DNA of 64,000 bases from Pelagomonas calceolata (taxonomy: Eukaryota > Sar > Pelagophyceae > Pelagomonadales > Pelagomonadaceae), in assembly GCA_918797485.1 (NCBI GenBank), contig CAKKNE010000004.1, positions 1,798,001-1,862,000 on the forward strand, in the 5' to 3' direction. Under the pieces are notes generated by a model, which was not told the origin of the DNA, did not search any database, and saw nothing but the letters and a program-made list of their open reading frames with translations. The translations under genes were made by a program, and so were the position numbers. Below are positions 43,233 through 52,552 of the stretch, in pieces. Each line of letters opens with the position of its first letter. The stretch's first letter is position 1.

Positions 43233-44572
43233 GGGTTGAACACAATTATTGTACGGTTATTAGAATTAGAATCATCTGCGTTCGGAGGTACCTACGGTAT
43301 AGCAAGAGTATGTCGCAGCGTTACGTAAAGTAGTAGGGTCCTAGCTCACCAGCCAGAGGCTGGGCCAAGCCAACTACGAGAGTGTTTTATAGTAAATTGG
43401 TTTACACACCGTAGCGTCGATAGACACTCAATACATATCTAGGGTAGGATGGGCTAGTAGGTTTCTCTCTCTACTCCCCTTGGACGCGAGCGTTCATCAG
43501 ATGCCCTTCTCCATGTTCAGCGCTTCGAGGTCCGCAGGCGCATATGAGAATCCAGATGCAATAAGTCCTATACGAACTTTACGAGATGAATCATCCGTTA
43601 CCGTGGCAGTTCTGAACGCGATCATGACTCGGATATGACACCGTGACCCACCCCGGGCCGAGGGTGGAGCACGTAGTTGTGCATCACCTCTTCTGAACGG
43701 GGAGAAGGGTGCATCCTCGAGTGCATACTTAAATTTTGGTGGTATATTCACCTTTTGCTCTTTGTAGGCCCGGGTAAATAAATAAAGACAGCGGCCTGAG
43801 TGACTCGGACTCTGACTCGGCCCGGGAGCCTGAGAAATAACTTGAAATACCTGCTAGTACTAGTAGGTAAATGATAAACTTGAAGGAAGCCTGAGGAATA
43901 TCCTAAAAAAAGGGACATGTGACCAAGCCTCCAAAGGCCTCAGGCTTTCCCTGCGCGCCTAGTACTTTAGTTAGGGGCATCCTATTGTTTATAATACTAT
44001 GATACATACAAAAATTAAAAAAAAAATTAGCCTAATAACTAAGCCTGAGGAAGCCAGCCTCAGCTGACTTGGTGACCTAAAACTTCAAGTTGAAAATATT
44101 TATAGGTCGAATTCAGCCAAGGCCCGGGGGGTACAGGCAGTGTGCAGGTTCTATTGTAGTACGCCTATACATCTCTATACTGCCTATATACCTCTTGGAT
44201 TTGGCCAAGGGACTCGCCCGGGCCAAGGGCAGGCCTCCCCGAAGAAAACTTACTAACCAAACTCACTTTCGGCAGCTACCATCTTGATTTCCTGGAGGAT
44301 TTCTCCCGTCCGCAGCCTATTGCTATTCCAGCAACTCTTGCGCAAGTGGCAGTCGTCCCGCGCCAGTTGCGTTCGTGCTGCATCGCACGATCTGTTGGCT
44401 TGACGGCCGTGTTTGCACATCCTACCGACGCCACAACAAAGTACCCAGGATCCCCCCGGAGAGGAAACTGCTAGCACAGAGGCGAATTCACCAAAATTGA
44501 CTCCTGAGTGAGTGAGTACCCCCACTTTTCCGGGTCGAGAAAAACATGCGCCACTAAGGCAAGAGCTAGGCA
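43233..44572. other. Intergenic region with a second dense word block
   Basis: No gene. Between 43786 and 43900 there are GACTCGGA 43802, GGCCCGGG 43819, AGCCTGAG 43827, AACTTGAA 43839, TACTAGTA 43858, then another AACTTGAA and AGCCTGAG. ACCGTGAC lies at 43640-43647. A partial repeat D copy sits at 43895-43960. A minus-strand ORF at 43497-43751 has no motif. Confidence 0.55.
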
Positions 44573-47500
44573 TCAAGAATCTGGTGCGCTGTCATCTGTG
44601 CTACCCTCCGGTCGTCCTGAACTTGGAGTGACGGGGCCCATACCAAGAAGCGAGCTTGGTAGCATAAGCGTGGAGGCGATCGCGATGCGGGAGTTTCGTT
44701 GCATGCGCCTGGTTGCCGTAGGAACAGGTACGTACCTGAACGTCGACGAGCTCTCGCCAGTTGAATCAGAATTGACGAGGGGATTTGTGCTGGGCTGGTA
44801 GCCGTAGGATAGGCCCGTAGGCTGCTGTTCTATTGCAGGGCGTGTGGTGGCTGATACGTTGACAGCCTGGTCGAGTTTGCGTTCAAGCGCTGCAAGGCGG
44901 TCTTCCGTGGAAGCGGACCAAACCTGACAAGGCCGGGCAGCCAACGGTGGAGCCATTTTTAGGGACGGCGCTTTCGGAGCAACGAGCTTTTGTGGCACAG
45001 ATGAGCTGATACTCGTCAATGTATCGGGAGCTGGGCGATCGCTCGTTTGTAGCGTCGTCGCCGTAGGACGTTGAGGATGCACTGGAGGTGCATTGACTTC
45101 AAAGTCCGACTGCGCCCGAATTATTGGTGCGCAAGGTACAACTAAAGTTGATTCTGGCTGAATCAGTGGCTGTGATTTGGCCAGCGCGGGTGTGACGTGG
45201 ATTGGCGCCGTCTCGTCCCCGAAGCGTCGCTTGGGGGCCACAGGAGGCACTGTGGCTGTTAAGGAAGTGCGCGATAAGACGCCAGGCCGGCCGCGAATAA
45301 ATGCTTCCGGCGCCGAATTCATTTGAGGCTGGGCCCTGTGATGACCAGCGCTTCGAGGTATAGCAAATCCAGAGGTACCATCCGGGCCCTTGGCTATACG
45401 ATGGTCCTTTAACCTGCTTGTGAGCTTAGCTGCCGCTGGTGAGGTCGATGACACTGCATGGATAGCATCAGAGGCAGACATAGCCTCTTCATCGAGCGTG
45501 GGATCTCGCATGGTCAGGAGAGAACTCCAAGGGCATAGAAGGCCACGAAAGTTGTCGCACGCGCCTTGAAGCGAAGTCCCACCGACAAAGGGCGTGTCGA
45601 AAACTACGTCCACGGTACCCGAGTGAGCGTGCGTTGCGATGACGGTCCCACGGTGGCCAAAGGGCGCACCCAACTGGTCCACATTGCAAGTGACAACACG
45701 CTCGCCGAGACGTGGCGGCGTAAGATTGGCGTTCGGGTCGATGATACGAGCAGATGAAAGAAAATCAGTAGCCTCCATTTCTGACCGCACATCGGTTGCA
45801 GACAACGTGACTGACTCGCTTGCAGCAGTAGCGCGCGAACGAATCGCGGCACGTTTGGTGGCAGCACGCTGTACAGCAGCGACTGCATCCGGGGACATGG
45901 CCCTGGTGGTGATCGGCATCCGCGCGGTCGTCGCTGTCGGGAGTCCAGCAAGCCATTTGCAGACTTCCAGGAGGCAAGCTTCGGGCTCCTCGTGGCCAAA
46001 GATCCGAGATGCTGCCGCAAAGGTCACTGGTGGACGACCGTTCACATCACAGGCGGCCTTGCTGCCTGTGCTAGTGCTTGCAAGTACGTCACCAACGGCA
46101 TCAAACACTGCCGGGAAGCGCTTGAGGTAGGTCGCAACAAGGCGGATCGCCTTGGCGCTGTACTCAAAGCGCGTGCCCCGCCGAACGTGACGAGGAGCAT
46201 CCGAGTGGGTTAACATATCATTGGATTGCGACCAGTCACAGGCACGCGTGTCTGACGTTGTGCGCTCAGCGCGGCAAAAGCCAGGAGCGACAAATGCACC
46301 ATCCTCTATGCAAAGGCGGAGACCGAGGTCATATATATAACCGCGGTCGTCATCACGAGCAAGTACTGAACCGCAGCAAGCAGCCAGCACGTCCTCGCGC
46401 ACACCAAGCTCCGTCGCAGCGAGGCTTGCGGACGCATATTTATCAGCCAGTGCCGCTGCGATGCCAAGGCCAAATTGGGGCTCGACATCTTCGACGACTA
46501 ACTCGACTGTCACTGTATTTCGTGAGTCCTCACTTCGGCGGACAGTACCAACACGGCCACGCCGCGGCCCGGACTGGATTATGACGCGACTTCCACTTAG
46601 GAAGCGGGTAGATGCAACACCTGCCTTTGTCTCCTGAAACCGTGGGTCTTCCATGTGGGCGTTTGGTGGCACAGAGAGCGCAAGCTGCAGCGGGATATCG
46701 GTCGCCTTGCGTCCATACGTCTTCTTGAGCGCGCCCGTGGCTGCATCACGCCTAAGTCCCTGCATCAAGCGAACGGTGAGGACGACATCAACGGCTCCAA
46801 TATCGACGCCACCATCGCCTGGGTTACCAGAGCCTACAAGCGCACGATTTGCAGCGGCTGCACACGCAACGTTGAAGCTTTTGGTGGCAGTTGCGTCAAG
46901 GCCACGAACGTTAACTGCTGCGGTTTCGCTGCCGCCAGCGCTATAGTAGTTACCACCACCTGTCACCGCAACCAATAGCGCCTCATGCGTCATCGGCCAA
47001 TCAACAAAGACACTCTTGCCCATAAGTGCCGCTGCAACGGACGAAGAGACAGCATTGGGCTTTTCGTTTGGCGCGTGCACCGGTGATGGGAGGTTGAGGC
47101 ACATTGTTTCGTAGCGCGAAGGGCTTCCGAAGCAGTTCAGCTTGAGGGCTTTGAGCGCAACACTGGTGATGGGGAGCGCGTGTAGTGACGGGAAGCCGGG
47201 CATAGGACTCAAGCATCCGGGCTTGAGTGCCGCCCGTAAGGGGGGACCGTAAATGAGCCAAGGGTCCTCTATGTATGGATGCTCGTCGCTCTCCAGGACT
47301 CCCATTATGTCGCCTCCATCTTCAAGCGATGCCTCGACATCCGTGGCAGTGACAGGAGCTGCCGCTGGGCGATGCTTCGTTGCGATAGTCGCGTCGACGC
47401 TGAAGATGACTGATCGGCCAAAGAGGGAGCGCTTGCGTTCATCTGCGGCGAGAGCAGAATCTTGGCACGTTGCTTCAACAACATTGAGGAGACGATCAAC

Positions 47501-50074
47501 CTCGATGAATGGAAGAAGGTTGACTCCCTCCCACGGGTTTCGCTTGCCTTCCATATCAACATCAAAGTCACTTGGATAAAAGTCATGAAGGGGCGATGAG
47601 TCCTCGAGCATCAGTGCACGATGCGGCCGTGGCAACAAGCGAGCACTCGCAGGTGGAAGGCACGACATGAGCTGCTCGAGCGGCCGAAGTGGTGCACTGA
47701 CTTCAAAATGAGCACCAGCAAGCGCAGTAGCAACGTTCACCACATCGGAGAGCATTGGACAGTAGTGACATGGGAAAAACCAACGCCAGTCAACGCATCC
47801 TTTGACGTAATATGCAAGGCACCAAGCGAGGCCCTCTACAAAGGCGGCTGATAGACGTTTGATAACATTCTGCGAGCAACGGACCAATTTCGGTTCGATG
47901 GTCGTCGCGTCCTTCGGTACACCGACGGGACACATCCAGGCGGTCTCCTTTGTTGTGGCGTTGTAGAAGTACGTGTTCCCAGTTGACGGATCCCTGGCCG
48001 AGTTCCAGTCTATCATTGTCTTGCTCTCAGTGGCGATGCCTGCGTCGACAATCTGCTGATCGACCAGACCTGTGTAGAAATCAACCAGTGAGTCAGATTA
48101 CCTGCGCCATTGTGCAGACTCAGTCACGGAGACAATGCTGCGTCTATAATGTGGGCCCCTAGGAGGCAGGGTGCTTAAAATTTGATTTCCACACAAGATC
48201 AGACTGCTAATGCCAAGAGTGCGAAGGTAGTATTTTTCGCGGTCTGAGTTGGTGAGGCCAGGAGCCGACGCTGCGGTAACATTCTCGGTGCCATCAGGAA
48301 TAGTTTTGCCGTTATGGCTCCGTGAGAAACGTCGTTGCTCACGCTCGGCTTCGCGTCTCCGGTCTGCAAGGATGGCGGGCTCCATGGCACCAAGCTCGGA
48401 AATAAAGCGCTGAAGTCGGTGCGCATTGGCCTGTGCAAAAATAAAATTGTCGCGGCTCGTCTCCGCTACTGCTGAATCATGACCTCCACGCCATCGACGC
48501 AACGCCTGCTCGATGGCGTGGCGGTGTAGGTCTCTCACCACTCGATTCAGTCAGCATGGCCGTAATGTCGCCGAGAAATGACTTTGTGATGAATTATCGG
48601 GCGCACCCGACTCAGTAGTTGACTCCCACACAGGCATTTGCTATGTCGCCAGCATCGGTGAGATAGTCGCCGGGAGGCCATGTGGCGAGTTGGCGCTTGT
48701 AGGCGTCAAAGACTCGATTGAACGCGTGTTCGCCTATGTCAAGAGAGGGCGAGTGCGGCAGGAAGTCGTTGCCAACAAAGAAGGTGAGGAAGACAAAATC
48801 ATCAACGAGACGTTCAAGATCCACCGAGCGCCCCGAGACACCTTGTCTCCACGCAATACCGAGCTCATTGCTGCGCCCAGCTCCATTTTTACGAGCGCGA
48901 GGACCGACGCTAGTTCGGGCATCGATATGCGACGCATAGGATGCCGGTGGAGAGCAGCAGAATTCGAGTTGGATGTATTCGCGGAGGATCGAGAGGTGAA
49001 GGAGCTGAAAGTCCGAACTTCGGGACTGCTTGAAAACGGTGGACCGCGCGTTGACAGGTGTATCACGCAGACGATTGTTCGCGCCGAAGTCTATAACCTC
49101 TCGGAGTAACGTAAAGTAGGGCTCGTGAGTGCAGAGGCCCAACATTATCAAATCTGCATCGTTTCCATACATGCCTGCGCAGAGACGGATGGCGTCCTCC
49201 CTCCACCGCGTCGACGCGTTTTAAGTTGACGACGCGGCGTCTACAGTGGCGAGTGGGGGTGTTGCCATCGTCTCTGTGGGCGCGAATATACTGCATTATT
49301 TTATGCTCACCTTCGCCTGGTACCTGTGCGAGAGAAAGTTCGGCATCCCTCCACGCCATCGAGCAGACGCAGTTGTGACATTTGCACCACTGTACACGAC
49401 TCGGAGTCGAGACCTGTGGGTGAAAGACCTCCGTCAATCCACGCCATCGAGCAGAAGCAATTCGAGATTGTGTTTTTGCTTTTGTTCTCCTGCACGGGTC
49501 GACACCACGCCGCGTCCTGTCCCATCTTCCAGCGTATATAACCACGAAGCTTGTCACCAATACGTGCCATAAAGGCGGTCCCTGGCGTGATACAGTTGCG
49601 GTCAAATCCCCCATCTTCGTCTCCCTGACTACGGGCAGATTCCTTGGCCGCAGCAAACCTTCTACTGCGCTGTTGGTTCAGTTTTGCTCGCGGGGCAACG
49701 CCGTCGACGGCTATGAATAGCACTTTTTGCGGGCGCACGATATGCTTTACGATCCGGTCGACGTACGCGAATATTGATAGAAGCATGTCTCTCTCCGATG
49801 GTGTGCTGGTAGCACCCTCTGGATGAGAGCAGGCGTGGATGATGCCGTTCCTACGTGGATGGTTGTGCTGGTGGTGGCAGCTCTTCGACACTGAGTCTGC
49901 ACATATCTAGATACAAATTATCGAACACGGGAAGCAGCGCTTGGTCCTTGATTACGGAGTTTACTGTGTGAATAAACAGTGTGAATAAACAAACAAAAAA
50001 AGAACAATTTGACACGAGTCCGCACTCTTAGGATAGCGCTCGCTGAGCCAGCGATAGAAGCGTGGCACCCCCAT
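44573..50074 (-). CDS. XRN1: XRN1-type 5'-3' exoribonuclease with embedded WW domain
   Basis: Seven exons (50074-50026, 49963-49903, 49850-49506, 49348-49245, 49174-48642, 48430-48205, 48069-44573) rebuild one 1,604-residue frame. It begins MGVPRFYRWLSERYP and contains DNLYLDMNGIIHACSHPEG, RNCITPGTAFMAR, VPGEGEHKIMQYIR, HCMYGNDADLIMLGL and FFVGNDFLPHSPSLDI, the nuclease active-site blocks. The second conserved part continues in exon 7 (VEGLAWCLAYYVKGCVDWRW, PLHDFYPSDFDVDMEGKR). Two SH3-like segments (GSRVIIQSGPRRGRVGTV; GERVVTCNVDQLGAPFGHRG) mark XRN1 rather than nuclear XRN2, so the enzyme should degrade decapped mRNA in the cytoplasm. Just before the second conserved part lies a WW domain (IDWNSARDPSTGNTYFYNAT, ETAW). 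Intron 5 is GC-AG; introns 5 and 6 are introners. An upstream in-frame ATG across a further introner could extend the N-terminus. Confidence 0.92.
48070..48204 (-). mobile_element. Introner (XRN1 intron 6)
   Basis: Read along the gene it starts TTGTGTGGAAATCAAATTTT and ends GGTTGATTTCTACACAG, nearly perfect inverted repeats. Flanks GTCTGATC (48204-48197) and GTCTGGTC (48069-48062) agree at 7 of 8 positions. Donor GT is the start of the first flank copy, so splicing removes one flank copy plus the element. Confidence 0.85.
48431..48641 (-). mobile_element. Introner in inverted orientation (XRN1 intron 5, GC-AG)
   Basis: Along the gene it starts CTGTGTGGGAGTCAACTACT, which is the reverse complement of the right end of the glycosyltransferase introners, so the element is flipped relative to them. 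Flanks GCAAATGC (48641-48634) and GCCAATGC (48430-48423) agree at 7 of 8. Splicing from the GC of the first flank to the terminal CACAG gives GDIANAHRLQ without extra residues, making this a GC-AG intron. Confidence 0.8.
49349..49505 (-). mobile_element. XRN1 intron 3 carrying two introner-core copies
   Basis: The 157-bp intron contains two direct copies of CTGCTCGATGGCGTGGA (about 49351-49367 and 49439-49455), the core of the introner family, and a GACTCGGA rule word near 49399. Clear terminal inverted repeats are missing, so it is either a decayed or a composite element. Confidence 0.55.
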
Positions 50075-50152
50075 CTCTCTCGCTCGCGCTCGCGCTCGCG
50101 CTGAGCTCTTTATCAAGTCGAGTCGCTGAGCTGCTTCCTTCGCGGCGGCCGC

Positions 50153-50273
50153 CTGTGGGGAAATCGACGAGTGAGTTATGGTATCGATGCCGTCTAAGTT
50201 CAATGCGTCGATGCCGTGGAACCTCCACGCCATCGAGCAGGTGCGTGAGGCGTCTGAATTTCGATCTCCACAC
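50153..50273 (-). mobile_element. Introner upstream of the XRN1 start
   Basis: Along the minus strand it starts GTGTGGAGATCGAAATTC and ends CGTCGATTTCCCCACAG, with CTGCTCGATGGCGTGGAGG inside. It probably acts as a 5'-UTR intron of XRN1, or as a first coding intron if translation starts at an ATG just upstream (about 50282). Confidence 0.7.
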
Positions 50274-50479
50274 GTCTGCCATACTTATCTCTTTTCGCGC
50301 CTTGCTTAGCTATCGGGTCTATGTACTTACATGTAGATAAGACACTAGCCCGTCAGATTGTCAGATTATTATTCGCGTACTACTTTCTACGTCGACACCA
50401 CGGGCCTTAGAGCTAGTTCTGACACGCAGTGCTCATATATCTCTCTATCAGCGGATAGTTTGCGCGTAGGGTTTTGGGG
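50274..50479. other. Intergenic segment between divergent XRN1 and kinase genes
   Basis: Divergent promoter region; nothing recognisable within it. Confidence 0.4.
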
Positions 50480-50682
50480 GCACTTTACGGCTCGTGTGGA
50501 TCCGCATTTGTGCCGCCAGCGCATGTGGAGGTCCTAGGAACTCGTCCGCGCCTGGCGTAAAGAGCGCGCGTTGAAAGCTAGCCGCCTCGGCGGTCTGCGA
50601 GTGCCCAAAAGCCTGGTGCTCTGCGAAGGCCCTAAATCGGCGCGCGACTGCGAACAGATCTCCAAATCCGATTGCTGCCGCG
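50480..50682 (-). repeat. Repeat family F, second copy
   Basis: Minus strand reads FGDLFAVARRFRAFAEHQAF, as in 29723-29860, and carries the GAGTTCCTAGGACCTCCACA tail. It sits directly upstream of the inositol-polyphosphate kinase start, so the kinase promoter overlaps a repeat. Confidence 0.6.
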
Positions 50683-51684
50683 ATGGCGCGATGGCGTGAT
50701 GGCGCGATGGCGATGGCGATGACGCGCGGCAAGTTGTTTACGGAAAGTAATGGCGGCCTGGGCATGGTGGCACGCATGGCCATGCAAGTGGGTGGTCATT
50801 CTGGTATGCTCACGATAGGGAGATATTGCCTAAAACCAGTTCAATCTGGCAATCGAGGAATACGCGAAGTGACATTCTATGAGCAGTGCCTTCATCGCGG
50901 CGATGGCGTGGAGCAGCTCCAACCATTTCTGTGTGATTACCACGGTGTTATAGTGTTGGGAACAAATGCGTGCGAGCAGCACTATCTCGTGCTGGATGAC
51001 TGTACGAATGACATGGCTCGGCCATGTGCGCTCGACATCAAGCTGGGAACGCGAACGACAGAGCCCAACGCTTCTTTGAAGAAGCAGCGCAAGCAGCTTG
51101 CAAAATACCCTCCCCAAACTGAGTTGGGCTGCCGTCTTGTTGGTATGCGTGTGTAGTCTGCCGAGTGACATATCACGTCGATGGGTGAGGCGCCAGAAAT
51201 TTGACTTACACACAGGTGGTCTCGAAGCCAGAGTCAGTATCTTGAGTTCGACAAGGCGTGGGGTTTCACCGTTCGTGATGCAACGGGGATTCGACATGGC
51301 TTCATCGAATTTTTTGGTGGTCATTCTGAGCTTACCAATAGACGGTTGCTCACCAGGGAATTTATTAGGAGGCTCAGAGCCCTCCTCGACTGGTTCGAGC
51401 ATCAGGACCAGCTCGAATTCATTTCGTCTTCCCTTCTTCTTGTCTATAATGGTACTGGCGAAGCTCTGCTAGCTCCCCAAGCAGTACAGCTCAAGATCAT
51501 AGACTTCGCACATGTGCTCGCACATGTGCGTAGGGGCGCTTTCTCAGACTCTGGGTATATCGAAGGCCTCAGGAAAGTAATATCTCTTCTCGAGGACATC
51601 TCCCATGCGAGACATATTGAATTCCCAATTGCCAAGCCTGCCAGTGCGCAAGCGGACTTGCAAGCGGTGCAAATCAGCATGTAA
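50683..51684 (+). CDS. Inositol polyphosphate kinase (IPMK/IP6K family)
   Basis: Exons 50683-51152 and 51216-51684 give 312 residues. Family blocks in order: MQVGGHSG, REVTFYEQCL, the inositol-binding PCALDIKLGTRT (PxxxDxKxG), LGCRLVGM, then after the intron YLEFDKAWG, SSSLLLVYNG and the catalytic KIIDFAHV. It should phosphorylate inositol phosphates (IP3 to IP5, or IP6 to pyrophosphates); the subtype is not resolved from length alone. The start is uncertain: the 5' end is a run of GCGATGG repeats with several ATGs, and conservation begins at about residue 35. The 63-bp intron ends TTTGACTTACACACAG, an introner end in inverted orientation. Confidence 0.87.
51153..51215 (+). mobile_element. 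Short decayed introner (kinase intron)
   Basis: The right end GTGAGGCGCCAGAAATTTGA followed by CTTACACACAG is the reverse complement of the left end of the introner at 50153-50273. The target duplication is no longer clear. Splicing GT to AG keeps the kinase frame (GMRVWSRSQSQYLEF). Confidence 0.65.
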
Positions 51685-51944
51685 TCAAAGTCAGTGTAAT
51701 GTCAGAGTGTAGTCTGAGGCATTGCGGGAAGCTGCGTAAATTCCAAGTTTCTACCCGACGTACTCTACGCGTCCGAGTTACACATGCACTAAGGTGTGTG
51801 TCTGCCCTGCGCATTGCCCGATGGGGAAGCCTGGAAGGGCCCACGCAAGGTTTACAGACACTTGGAGGTCGGAGGACGAGAACCATTCGTCCAGCCCAAG
51901 CACCGGGAAGACGAATCGGGGCCCGTCTACCGGGGAGCACAGGG

Positions 51945-52262
51945 TGCGATGCATAGGGAAATAGAGTGTGTAGCTCCGGATTTCCCCGGTAGCGTAGTGT
52001 AGTCGTCTAACGAAATGGTTTCTCCCCGGGCCATGTTTGATGGGGTTTGTGACGGGAAATTCGTCCCGGGCCGTCAATAAAAGGTGACTCAGGATGATAG
52101 TTAGGAGTGAGAGGCGACTTCCCCCTACTAAGGGGATATCGGAGTACCCTAGGATGGGAAGTAGCCTAAGCGGGTAATACAAGTACGGGTTGTGCTTGGA
52201 TACGTCTCAGTTGAACCTTTGGGATCCTAGTAGTACTAGACGTGTATTTCCATTGCACAGGG
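51945..52262 (+). repeat. Repeat family A, full copy
   Basis: Aligns over its whole length to 24709-25062. It has three 6-bp blocks absent there: CCCGGGCC replaces CC at 52025-52032 and again at 52065-52072, and a TAG-containing hexamer lies in 52229-52236. It lacks the 36-bp and 6-bp blocks of the 24.9-kb copy (continuous GGAGTACCCTAGGATGGG at 52141-52158). Confidence 0.88.
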
Positions 52263-52552
52263 GATCTGAATCGCCTCGTAGACCCCGCCCGGGCAGGTAT
52301 CTAGGTATACTTCTCAACGCTATTAATAGCATCGTGAAACCGTGACGCGCCAGCGGATGAATGATAACTTCCTTCAAGTTCGTCCGAGTCGATGTAGTAG
52401 TTACTAGCCTGCCAATGAGTCCGAGTCTTTGTATGGATGGGGTGCGAGTTACTAGTACTCCCAGTTTCGACTCGGACTCGGACGGAGCTCTCATGTCCCC
52501 GGTACTGGAAGTATGAATACATACTAGACTGTCCAGCGATAGTCTCCAAACG
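52263..52552. other. PABP upstream region with rule words
   Basis: ACCGTGAC 52339-52346, TTCAAGTT near 52365, TCCGAGTC near 52384 and 52411, TACTAGTA near 52454, two overlapping GACTCGGA near 52471. The PABP start codon follows within 80 bp, so promoter and 5' UTR are built partly from these words. Confidence 0.55.

Noticed and set aside
48612-49172. Separate short nuclease-like gene
   Set aside because: It is exon 5 of XRN1; short introns on both sides restore the conserved protein continuously from 50074 to 44573.
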